Assembly: GCA_003864455.1 (NCBI GenBank)
Contig: BGZN01000012.1
Coordinates: forward strand, 1 to 41,958
DNA length: 41,958 bases
From: Candidatus Termititenax aidoneus
Lineage (GTDB): Bacteria > Margulisbacteria > Termititenacia > Termititenacales > Termititenacaceae
Reading direction: 5' to 3'
Shown here: positions 24,366-33,400 of the stretch, one piece after another
Numbering within the stretch: position 1 is the first letter of the stretch
How the letters are laid out: every line of letters begins with the position of its first letter
Program-made: the position numbers and the translations under genes
Notes under the pieces: model-generated
What the model was told of the DNA's origin: nothing
The model's database searches: none
What the model saw: only the letters and a program-made list of their open reading frames with translations

Positions 24366-26495
24366 ATGATGATGCATCGAAAAATAGTTGAGATGAAAGA
24401 CAAAGCCCTGCAAATAGGCCAAAGCCGTATGGAGCAGGAGTTGATCGTACCTCGCGCCAACAGCTTAAATAACGCCCTGCTCGAAATGGCGGAAATCTTA
24501 AACAGCATTCTGCCTCTGCAAGAACAGACCCTGGAAATTTTGAATGCAAAGAAAGAAATATTTAAGGCGGCGCAAGGCATAGTCGCCGAAGGAAGTGTCG
24601 AGCTTTTGCTGGGGCAAATCCCCGAGGAAACCAAAGAATATTTGCAAGCGGCGCTCGGACTGGAATGGGACAAAGCTGGAGAATATTTGACCGCGGAAAA
24701 TTTAGAAACGGCTATTCGGCAGATAGAGAGACAACAAGCGCAGCTCTTGATCGTCAGTAAGAACAACTATCGGGAAACTTTGGAAACTTTGCAAAAATAT
24801 TTGCCGCCGCTGCAAGACCAGGCCGCTGAGCTTTCGGAAGATGTGAAAAAATTCCGCGATGAGATCGAGCTGCAGGCCAGCCGAGCCTATATCAGCCAAG
24901 AAATCGCCGTGTCTAGTCTGTTGAAATTAAGCGCCCAGGCTTTACCCGAACGGCAGAAATATTTTATAGAATTAACTCCCGGCCTTGAAAAAATTTTACC
25001 TGTGGAAAATCTGCCGGTAATTATTTATCAAAACCAAAAATATTTGGTCTGCCAAAATCAAGACGACCGCCAATTATTTAATCAAGCGATTGTCAGAGCC
25101 TATCTCAATGCTTATGAAAATATTTTAATTAATGATGTGCTGCATTACAATGAACCGGGCAAAGGCGTGGCCGGGCAAGAGCAAAACGACCTCTTGATTA
25201 ACGCCAACGCGACCAGAAAAACCCTGGCCGTCAACGATTCTTACCGGCAAATCAAGCTTTTTAAAGAATTAGCGCTGCTCAAATACAAATATCAAGATCC
25301 AGGCTGGCAATATTATCAAACCGAAGCCCAGAAAATATTAGCTGCCCTTAAAAATTCTTTCAGTAAAAAAGCTTTCGCCGAATTGGAAAACGAATTAAAC
25401 ACAGAAATTAAAACTTGGGCGGCAAATAACGGCCTGGAATACAATCTGCCCGCGCTGGAAACCGCGGAGGAAAAACGCCGCGCCGGTATCCTGCCGCAAA
25501 TAGACTTTGACGCTTTAAAAAACAGCCTGCAAGGTCTGGCCGGAAATCCGCGCTTTAAACTTGTCCTGGCGGCGCTGCTGGCGCTGTTTCTTTTGATCGG
25601 CGGCACGGTTACGCTGGGGCCGTCTTTCAAACGCAAATTTGAGGAAATGTTTTCCGACAAAGAAACATCTGCCGCTGCAACGGCGCGCCAAGAATTGTTT
25701 GAGCGGATTTACCAAGAAATAGCGGATAAATTGCGCGCTTTGGTCGATGGGGTGAAATCCGGCCAAAAAACGCCCCAAGAAGCCGCCGAGACTGTCCGTC
25801 AGGCCTTTGCAGACGCTATAGCCGAACTGGGGCCGGATTCTCCGGAAGCCGAACATCTGCGAAATTATGTTAATATACTTGACGCTTGGGGCGCGGGCGC
25901 TCAAAAAGCCGCGGACCCGGATCAAACAAATGATGCTAAAATAGAAGCCTTAGATGAAGCTATGGAAAATATCCGAAGGACTGCGGCTGATATGCAAAAC
26001 GACGCTGTTACGACTAAAAAAGAAAATGAGGAAATAGTCGTTCCTCTGTCTTCTTCCGCAATTTCTGATCTCGAAGAACGCAAAACAGAAATAGTTTCCG
26101 GCGAAGCCGAACGCGCGCGTCTGGAAGCCGAAAAAGAACAGGCCGAGGCAGCGCGGCTCGCGGAGGAAAAGGAGAAAGCGGCAGCCGCAGAAAGAGCTAA
26201 AGCAGCAGCCGCGCAAGAAAATGAGCTGGCCGAGCTGCTCAATAATATAAAAACCGCCTATGACACAAATGCGCTTATTTTTCGCAATGTAATCAGATAT
26301 AGCAGCGCTTACACCGAGAGCGATGTGGAACTGGCCAAAGCTTATCAGGCTTTGGCGACAAAACCAGCCGAATATTTCAGCACGCATAAAATGTCCGCTT
26401 TGTCCGCTAAAATTGCCGAGGTCAGAGACAAAGCCGCTAAGATCGATAGTTTTATTAGAAGCGTTAATCCTAACCTCGAACGCCTAAGCCAGTAA
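24366..26495 (+). CDS. Single-pass membrane coiled-coil protein with C-terminal RYSS-Y domain
   Basis: The protein has 709 residues and begins with three consecutive ATG codons 8 nt after AAGGA. Residues 1-~390 are helical and charged with no signal peptide, so probably cytoplasmic. One clear transmembrane helix lies near 397-415 (LVLAALLALFLLIGGTVTL). After it come an acidic helical segment and a Glu/Ala-rich coiled coil (~575-620, EAERARLEAEKEQAEAARLA). The last domain has VIRYSSAYTESDVELA. Residues ~450-709 are paralogous to the next protein, as shown by NIRRTAADM versus NITRAAADT and RYSSAY versus RYSSTY. It is a candidate membrane anchor contacting the ATPases with its N-terminal part. 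No known family recognised. Confidence 0.85.
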   Translation: MMMHRKIVEMKDKALQIGQSRMEQELIVPRANSLNNALLEMAEILNSILPLQEQTLEILNAKKEIFKAAQGIVAEGSVELLLGQIPEETKEYLQAALGLEWDKAGEYLTAENLETAIRQIERQQAQLLIVSKNNYRETLETLQKYLPPLQDQAAELSEDVKKFRDEIELQASRAYISQEIAVSSLLKLSAQALPERQKYFIELTPGLEKILPVENLPVIIYQNQKYLVCQNQDDRQLFNQAIVRAYLNAYENILINDVLHYNEPGKGVAGQEQNDLLINANATRKTLAVNDSYRQIKLFKELALLKYKYQDPGWQYYQTEAQKILAALKNSFSKKAFAELENELNTEIKTWAANNGLEYNLPALETAEEKRRAGILPQIDFDALKNSLQGLAGNPRFKLVLAALLALFLLIGGTVTLGPSFKRKFEEMFSDKETSAAATARQELFERIYQEIADKLRALVDGVKSGQKTPQEAAETVRQAFADAIAELGPDSPEAEHLRNYVNILDAWGAGAQKAADPDQTNDAKIEALDEAMENIRRTAADMQNDAVTTKKENEEIVVPLSSSAISDLEERKTEIVSGEAERARLEAEKEQAEAARLAEEKEKAAAAERAKAAAAQENELAELLNNIKTAYDTNALIFRNVIRYSSAYTESDVELAKAYQALATKPAEYFSTHKMSALSAKIAEVRDKAAKIDSFIRSVNPNLERLSQ

Positions 26496-26508
26496 GGGAG
26501 TAAAAGCA

Positions 26509-27423
26509 ATGCAAACGAAACAAATACAACTGCCGTCAGAACGAATACAACGACCGCCGGATAAAGGATTAAAAAGTTTCTTGAGCGGTCTTTTTTCCGG
26601 TGTCGGTCTTACTCTGGGCGCTTTGTCCATAAAAAAATGCGCCGCCAAACAAAATGCGCCGGATGCCGCGGCGACGGACACTTTAGCTGACACCGCCGCA
26701 CAGACAACAGCAGCCAGCCCCCAGGAGCCCGAGCAGCCAGGCGCCGCGGCAGGCGGCATGGAACAATCAGCGGACGGACAAGAGATCATCACGCAATTCC
26801 AAAACGACCTTGAAAAAATCATCGAGGACAATCAGAGCAGCAACAGTCAAAGCAGCGCTCAGAGCCTGCAAGAAGCGCTCGATGCGCTGCTCAATGAAGA
26901 CGCGCTCAACGCGGAGCAGCGCCAGGCTTTGGATATCTTAAAAAACATTGTACTGGCCTATATCCACGCGATCACCGAAGCCAACAAGAAAAAAACTCCG
27001 GCTGAACACAACGCCGAGCTGGACAAAGGCAAAGACAATATTACTCGGGCCGCCGCGGACACCGAGTATATTTCTACTGCGGAACAACTCAAAAACCTGC
27101 TGGACAAATGGAAACAAGCCTTGCCGCTTCCGCCCAAACCTTTGACGCCGGCGGAGAGGCGCGCGCTCAAGCTGGCGGAATTTAAAGCAAATGTTGAATC
27201 CTATAAGCTCAGATTGAAAACTCTGTTGAGGTATTCCTCTACCTATAATCTTACAGATGAAGATGAAGCAAATATTACGCAGCGCTTAAACAATTTAGAA
27301 TATGACAATGAGCGCGATTTTAAAAATCTGACAGACACCGCCGCCATTCAAGCTTACGAAAATGATTTGAATAATTTTATAGACGGATTACGCGGCAAGG
27401 ATATAGACCCTCTGCCAAAATAA
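26509..27423 (+). CDS. Short paralogue of the 709-residue membrane protein
   Basis: The protein has 304 residues with GGGAG before the ATG. A short basic N-terminus precedes a weak transmembrane or signal-anchor segment near residues 25-43 (FLSGLFSGVGLTLGALSI). An Ala/Pro/Gln-rich low-complexity linker follows (~48-85), then helices. The C-terminal domain (TLLRYSSTYNLTDEDEA) matches that of the 709-residue protein. It therefore looks like the same membrane protein without the large cytoplasmic half. The segment ends in Ile-Lys-Lys-Cys, but this is not a lipobox. It starts 13 nt after the previous gene. Function unknown. Confidence 0.8.
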   Translation: MQTKQIQLPSERIQRPPDKGLKSFLSGLFSGVGLTLGALSIKKCAAKQNAPDAAATDTLADTAAQTTAASPQEPEQPGAAAGGMEQSADGQEIITQFQNDLEKIIEDNQSSNSQSSAQSLQEALDALLNEDALNAEQRQALDILKNIVLAYIHAITEANKKKTPAEHNAELDKGKDNITRAAADTEYISTAEQLKNLLDKWKQALPLPPKPLTPAERRALKLAEFKANVESYKLRLKTLLRYSSTYNLTDEDEANITQRLNNLEYDNERDFKNLTDTAAIQAYENDLNNFIDGLRGKDIDPLPK

Positions 27424-27435
27424 AAGGAGATTATT

Positions 27436-30300
27436 ATGAGTGATATATCGCCAGTCTTACGCAGCGACGCCAAAATCATACCGCTGGACAGCGTCCAGAC
27501 AACTGTTTCGGAACGGAAAGAGCTGGAAAATTTACGCATCGCGGCCATCAACACAGCCAAAGCCTGCAATGTTGCTTATAATTCAAGCGCCGTAAACAAG
27601 CTGCGCTCAGATATATTCAGCGCTATTCCCGCGGCCGAACGCGGCACGCTCCGCGATTTAGACAGCTATATCCTGGCGCGAATTAATCAGGCTGATGAAA
27701 GTTTCAACACCGCTGGAGCGCGGGAACTGCCGATACAGATCAAGTTTGCCATTTATATTTACGGGGCTATACAATTAAAACATCCCGACTACAAAAAAAG
27801 CCAAGCCATTCAAGAAGTCGCGTATTATGCCGGAGCATTCTATCAAATAGCTAACGCTGGAGAAGCACAAAGGCAGGAGATCATTCGTTTTGCCTATAAC
27901 ACTTATTTGGGTATAGCCAAAGATATGTTGGCGGACGACGACACTAATCTGGACAATGTGTCTCAAGTTTTGCTTTTCGCATTCAACGGCGACAAAAACT
28001 ACAAAACCCTGGTTGCCCGCATCACCGGTTTTGATGCTTTCGAGGGTTACCCAGGAGTCGCTAACGATACTTCTGCGGAAATTCGCCGCGGCGCTGACGC
28101 TAAGTATTTACTCGATCAGGTTCTAACCCTGCTGACCATTGCCGGCGACGACACAATCCTGCGCAGCACACGCGGATTGGCCGTTAAAAATATTCAAGAC
28201 AACAGTGATATTGTAAACCTGGACTCCGAACGCCGTTTGGATGCCGCCGATATTCACGTGAACACAGGAAGGCTGGCCGCCTTAACGCCGCAGGGGAATC
28301 GCAATTGGGAAAATGTCAGCAAAAGCAATGATCCGGACGCCGCTAAGTCTGCCCTGGCCTATTACCGGCAGGCCGAGCAGCTTCTCGCCAATATGCAAAA
28401 AGCCGGTTTGACGCCGTCCGCGGTAACTTCCGCCGAACTCACAGCAAAAATCAGTGATCTGTTCAATGAAATAAAGCGATTTTTTACAACTCTCGGCTTA
28501 GGCAGTGAAGGTCAAACCGCCACTTACGCCAAAGTTTCTGAAGATCAGACCACACTCAATACTCAATCGTCTGAACTGGAAAGATTAAAAAACTCTCCCT
28601 ATCTAAATCTGTTTAATGATTATTACGGGAACACTGTTCCGTCCGCCGCCAATCTCAAGAGCGCGCTGACCGCCGCGGAAAGAGCCCTGGGCTTAACCGC
28701 CGTGCCAAACGCGACTATCAGCCAGCGCTGGGAAAAAATCCTTGAGGCTAAAAAAGCGGCTCTGCTCAAGACGGCCGAAACCGAGAGACTGCGCCTTGAG
28801 ACGGAGAAATCCAACGCCGCCGCTTCTTTGGGCAAGGCTAAAGACAATTTCAACACGGCGGCAGGTATATATAGAAACGATGTCGGTCTGACCGGCGCGG
28901 CTGACTCTGCCGGAACAGCCGGCTCTTCCGCCGAAAATGCTATAAACACTTATCCTGCTGTGCGCGATGCCCTGATTAAAGCCGAAGCCGCCGCCAGAAG
29001 CGCCGGAGTGGATACATCTACTATCCCAAATTACACCACCTTAAATGACAGCCAGAAAATAGAAAAAATCGCCGAAAAGGTTTTGGCAGACGCTGAAAGA
29101 AGACAAAAAGCCACGACTGATGCGGCGGCGCAAGCGGAAACAGCCCAAACCCAGCGGGAAGCCGCCGTTGCCGCCAAACAAGCGGCTGAAAAAACCGGCG
29201 ACACGGCGGAAGTGCAAACTCAAGCCGGGCTAGCTGAAAGCGCGGCGAAAGCCGCAGAAACGGCCGCCCGCGCCGCCGAAGAAGCGGCGTTGAAAGCCAG
29301 GAACAACGCGGCTGAAGCGAACAGAGTAACCAGCGGCACACCATACACTGCCGGCAATCCGCCGACTAAAGCTGATGAGCAGGCGCAAAACGCGCGCCGC
29401 GCCGCTGCAGAAGCCAGAACCGCGGCGGCCGAAAGCAAGGCCTTGATCAACAAAGCGCAAAATCTAAAAGACCTGCAGGCTGCGGAAAAAGACTTTAACA
29501 CTGCCGCCGCTATATTCAATACCACCGGCCAGACGAACTCTGGAAGCTCCGCCGCAGCCGCCGAAACCGCCGCCGGCACAGCCAAAAACAATTATCCTGA
29601 AGGATTAAATGACGCTTTAAATAAAGCAAAAGCGGCCTGGCAGTCCGCCAGCGGCGTCAATGGCAGCGCCGCGGACAGCGCTTTAACCAAAAGCATACCA
29701 AACTATAATGATCTGAATGACGCGCAAAAAATAAAAGCGCTCGCGGAAAAAACACTGGAGCAAGCCCGCAGCAAAGAAAAAGATTTTCAAGACGCGCGCC
29801 TTCTGGCCGAGGTCGCGGCGGCGGATAAGAGAGATGAAGCTATTCGCGAAAAAGACGCCGCCCTGCAAGCTAAAGCAGAAACAATCCGGCAAACGGCCGG
29901 CTCTCCAGATGCCGCGCATTTAGAGCAGGCCATAAAATACGCTGAGGAGGCTGACCAAGCGGCCAGCCGAGCAGAAGCCGCCTCTAAAGAATCTAATTCG
30001 TCGGCCAATCTAGCCAATACCGACCAGGCTCGAACCGCCGCCCAAGAAGCGCAAACAGCGGCCGACGCAGCGCGGCAAGCCGCCGCGGACGCCGCCAAGG
30101 AAGCCGCCGATTTTGCCAAAAAGATAGCCGGAAACAACGGCCTGCCTGTAAGTGATATTCCCGCGGAGACCCGTCCGCTGAATATAGCCAAGATTTTGCA
30201 GGAGCGTTTAAAACAACAGGAGGAAGAAAAAGACAAGAAAAGAGAGGCAGGTACGGAAAATCAGCGCAAGAGCAATTCCAGACTAAATCTGCTGCCTTGA
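27436..30300 (+). CDS. Ala-rich coiled-coil protein with duplicated modules
   Basis: The protein has 954 residues with AAAGGAG before the ATG and no signal peptide or membrane segment. Residues ~1-300 are globular and helical (IKFAIYIYGAIQLKHPDY, VLLFAFNGDKNYKTL). Residues ~390-950 alternate short helical modules with Ala/Glu/Lys coiled coil. The module 'DNFNTAA-IY ... NYP ... DAL-KA-AA ... IPNY-TLND-QKI-KIAEK-L' occurs twice in full. An earlier partial copy (LTAAERALGLTAVPNATI) and a final one (VSDIPAETRPLNIAKIL) also exist. The C-terminus is strongly basic/acidic (KQQEEEKDKKREAG). TolA-like helices resemble it in composition, but there is no TolA domain. A filament or periplasm-length spacer is plausible; this is inference. 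Confidence 0.85.
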   Translation: MSDISPVLRSDAKIIPLDSVQTTVSERKELENLRIAAINTAKACNVAYNSSAVNKLRSDIFSAIPAAERGTLRDLDSYILARINQADESFNTAGARELPIQIKFAIYIYGAIQLKHPDYKKSQAIQEVAYYAGAFYQIANAGEAQRQEIIRFAYNTYLGIAKDMLADDDTNLDNVSQVLLFAFNGDKNYKTLVARITGFDAFEGYPGVANDTSAEIRRGADAKYLLDQVLTLLTIAGDDTILRSTRGLAVKNIQDNSDIVNLDSERRLDAADIHVNTGRLAALTPQGNRNWENVSKSNDPDAAKSALAYYRQAEQLLANMQKAGLTPSAVTSAELTAKISDLFNEIKRFFTTLGLGSEGQTATYAKVSEDQTTLNTQSSELERLKNSPYLNLFNDYYGNTVPSAANLKSALTAAERALGLTAVPNATISQRWEKILEAKKAALLKTAETERLRLETEKSNAAASLGKAKDNFNTAAGIYRNDVGLTGAADSAGTAGSSAENAINTYPAVRDALIKAEAAARSAGVDTSTIPNYTTLNDSQKIEKIAEKVLADAERRQKATTDAAAQAETAQTQREAAVAAKQAAEKTGDTAEVQTQAGLAESAAKAAETAARAAEEAALKARNNAAEANRVTSGTPYTAGNPPTKADEQAQNARRAAAEARTAAAESKALINKAQNLKDLQAAEKDFNTAAAIFNTTGQTNSGSSAAAAETAAGTAKNNYPEGLNDALNKAKAAWQSASGVNGSAADSALTKSIPNYNDLNDAQKIKALAEKTLEQARSKEKDFQDARLLAEVAAADKRDEAIREKDAALQAKAETIRQTAGSPDAAHLEQAIKYAEEADQAASRAEAASKESNSSANLANTDQARTAAQEAQTAADAARQAAADAAKEAADFAKKIAGNNGLPVSDIPAETRPLNIAKILQERLKQQEEEKDKKREAGTENQRKSNSRLNLLP
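28615..30219 (+). repeat. Diverged protein modules within the 954-residue gene
   Basis: Full modules lie at about 28831-29109 and 29470-29780. A partial copy lies near 28615-28770 and a terminal one near 30136-30219. They share the order 'DAL-KA.A....(S)IPNY..LND.QKI..(I/L)AEK.L..A'. The DNA is well diverged. Confidence 0.6.
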
Positions 30301-30320
30301 CGAGACGGGTAAAAAAACTG

Positions 30321-30362
30321 CAACAATTTGTTGTAAGTTACGATAAAGTAATAGAGTATAAT
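30321..30362 (+). promoter_or_regulatory. Palindrome and possible internal promoter before the 1880-residue gene
   Basis: CAACAA-T-TTGTTG at 30321-30333 is a perfect palindrome, sharing its half-site with 24322-24340. TATAAT follows at 30357-30362 with only a weak -35. The 118-nt gap therefore could hold an internal regulated promoter, with AAAGGAG just before the ATG. Confidence 0.4.
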
Positions 30363-30418
30363 CAAATTAACAAATATTTTAGGACGCTGCTAAATTAAAT
30401 AAAAAAGGAGAAACTAAT

Positions 30419-33400
30419 ATGTCTGAAATTAAAAACCTTCTAAATATCGCTCAGGCGGCCAGCTACGCGCTGACCCATTCAACTAACGAGTCGGTCAGTC
30501 CGGAAATTATCGAACTGGCGGAATTACAATATATCCGGCGAATTGCCGCTCAGCAGTACGATACAGCCATGGCAGGCGTTGATCGTGATAGACTCAATGC
30601 TGTTACTCCGGACAGCCGGGACAAGCTGTACGCTTTCAAAGACATGATCGAACATTTGCCCAGTTCTTTTATTCCCGCCGGCTTTGACCCGTTTCACCCG
30701 CAAAATAATGAAACTATAGAACCGCCGTTTTTACGCGCGGCTTTGATGAATATTTTTGATGAATATTTTTCTATCTGCAGTTTGCTGGAACAATACGAAG
30801 ACCAGCAGCGCAAAACCACAAGCAGTTATACCCGTCCACCGGTTACCAGCAGCATTTACAACACGATGAACAACAACACTTTAGGGCAAACTGAGCTTAA
30901 CAAATATCCTGGCGAGCCGCGCGCTAGAATCTCTGACCGCTACGAAAAAGAATTGGGCGAGAAACGTCATGAATTAAACACTCAGTTGGATTTGCTGGAT
31001 TTGATCCAAAACACTTTGCCTCAGGTCAGCCTGACAGAATTGCCCAAAGCCGATCTGGAAACCTGTTTTCGCCTTTTAAAAAATATTTCGGACAATGATT
31101 TTATCGGCTTGCTCAATTTGATTTTCGGTTATCACCACAACAGTTTGGATTTCTTTATGGGCAAGGCGGATTCCGGCGCTGTGCCGGAAGATCTTAATAT
31201 CAAAACCCTCACCGAAGCGCTCATCCGCACGGCCGGTGAAACTCAAATTAAAATTGACAGCAAGACCAAAACCATTGATACCGCGCCGGAAACTCGGTCT
31301 CGGCAGATCAATAATTCTCGGACGGTTCTGCAGGATAAACTGGACGCCGTCGCGCTGCTCTTTCTCGACGCCGCGCGCTTAAATCAAGCAGAACATCTAT
31401 ACAATTGGTTTTTGGACGACAAGCGGATCACCCACCCTATTTATCTGGAATACTTTGCTGAAACCAGCCCGCTAGCCCTGCTCAAAGACTTGAGCAGCCA
31501 GGAATTAAAAGCCGGAGACGAAGCCGCGGCCAAAGGCGATATGCTGGGCGCTTATATTCATTATCAAAACGCGGAAGCCTGGGCCGCTCCTGATACGGTC
31601 ATAAAATACTTAGACATTAAATATATAGAAGAGCATCTTGGAGTGCTCAATGACAAGGATCGGGAGATTTGGATCAGCGCTATAGCTGAGCTGCGCGGCA
31701 AAATAAACACCGCCGCCAGGCCATATAGAGAGTCCGCTTCCGCCAAGATAGACGAACTGCGCAGTAAAATAAATCAGATCGAAACCGCTTTGACCGCAGA
31801 AAATATTTCCGCCGCCGCCAGACTGGGAATCATCAGCCAAAACTCCCAGCCGGATCAGAACTACATGGAACTCTACTATCAGTTGAAAAAGAGCGCGGAG
31901 GTTTTATGGCGCGATGATGTTATCGCTGTGATGAGCAGTCCGCAAGACGCGCTGGATATCGTTAATAATCCGGAATTTAGAAATCAAGCGCAGCGGCACT
32001 TAGCTGTTTTGCCGGCGGCTTTTGCGGTGAAGACGCGGCTTTTGTTTAGGGATGCTCAAGTGCGGACAAACAATCAGGAGATAATGCATGAACTGTATTA
32101 TAAACTGGCCAAAGAGTACGACCGCGCGGGCAATAAAAACCGCTGGTGGCCGAAAACTACAGACGCCAAAGATCCCGCCTGGATTTTGCCCGCTTTTCTG
32201 CGCGATCAGATTGGAGGAAAAAAAGCCAGTGAAGCGCCGCGGGTTCGGGAAACTCCCGAAATCGTCAGTCAAGCCGTCTCCTCCAGCAAGCCGGTGGTCA
32301 TACCCAGAGGCGGCGAAACATCCTCAACTTTTAAAAATATTTCCATCACCGATCCTCGAGAAACCAGCGGAGATGATATATACAAAGTTACAGACCCGGA
32401 TGGTTACGCCATCGCCGAGGGCATTCACGCTGACGCAATTACCACGCGCGACACTGCGGAGGACACGCTAACCGCCAAAGAAACCGCGCGCGACACCGCC
32501 GCAGACGCGCAAGATACAGCCCAAGAAGCTAAGAATGCGGCGCAAGACGCTGTCGATGACGCAACTGACCAAGTTAAGGACTGTGGCGGAGAAATTGCCG
32601 GCATACAAGGCGAGATCAACGGCGCTCAAAAGGGAGTTGAAGCGGCTCAAAAAGTCGTTGACAGGATAGGAGGTCTCGTTGATGAGACACAGGAAGCAGT
32701 TAATCTCGCGCAAACCGACTATGATACCGCCGTTAGTGACTATACCGCCAAAGAAAGCGCTTATAATCAAGCTGCTCAGGCTGTTTCTGACGCTGAAACG
32801 GCCGTTTCGACAGCCGAAGGAAATTTAAGTCAAGCTGAAGCCGAGCGTGATACTGCCTACGATAACTATAATGATGATCCTACCCCGGAAAATCTCGCCG
32901 CGTACCAGGCGGCTGAGCAAGCTCTTACTGACGCCCAAGGCGACTTAACTGCCGCCCAAACCGCGGAATATAATGCCAATATCAGTTTAGGCGCCGCCGA
33001 GAGCGCAAAGGATTTTGCTGAAGCCCTGCGCGACAGCACATCCGGAGCTCTGGACGACAAAAGGAATCAACTGAGCGACTTGCAAAACGAATTAAGCAGC
33101 GTGCTGGGAGAACTAAACGCCGCGCAAGGTGAATTGACCGCTGCAAACGGCCAGTTAAGCATAGCGCAGGAAAATCTGGCCGCAGCGCAGGAAGCGCTAA
33201 CGGCTGCGGAAGCAGATTTGAACACCAGCGCCAGCGAGCTGGCCGCCAAAAAACAAGCGTTAGAAGCCGCGCAAGCTGAAGTTGACGCGGCGGATCAGGC
33301 TTTAAAGGACGCGCAAACTACTTTGAACAACACGCCCAAACCCGATCTGAAAGATTATTCCAGCGTTATTTCCACTCTGGCCGGAGAAAAGCTGGACTCT

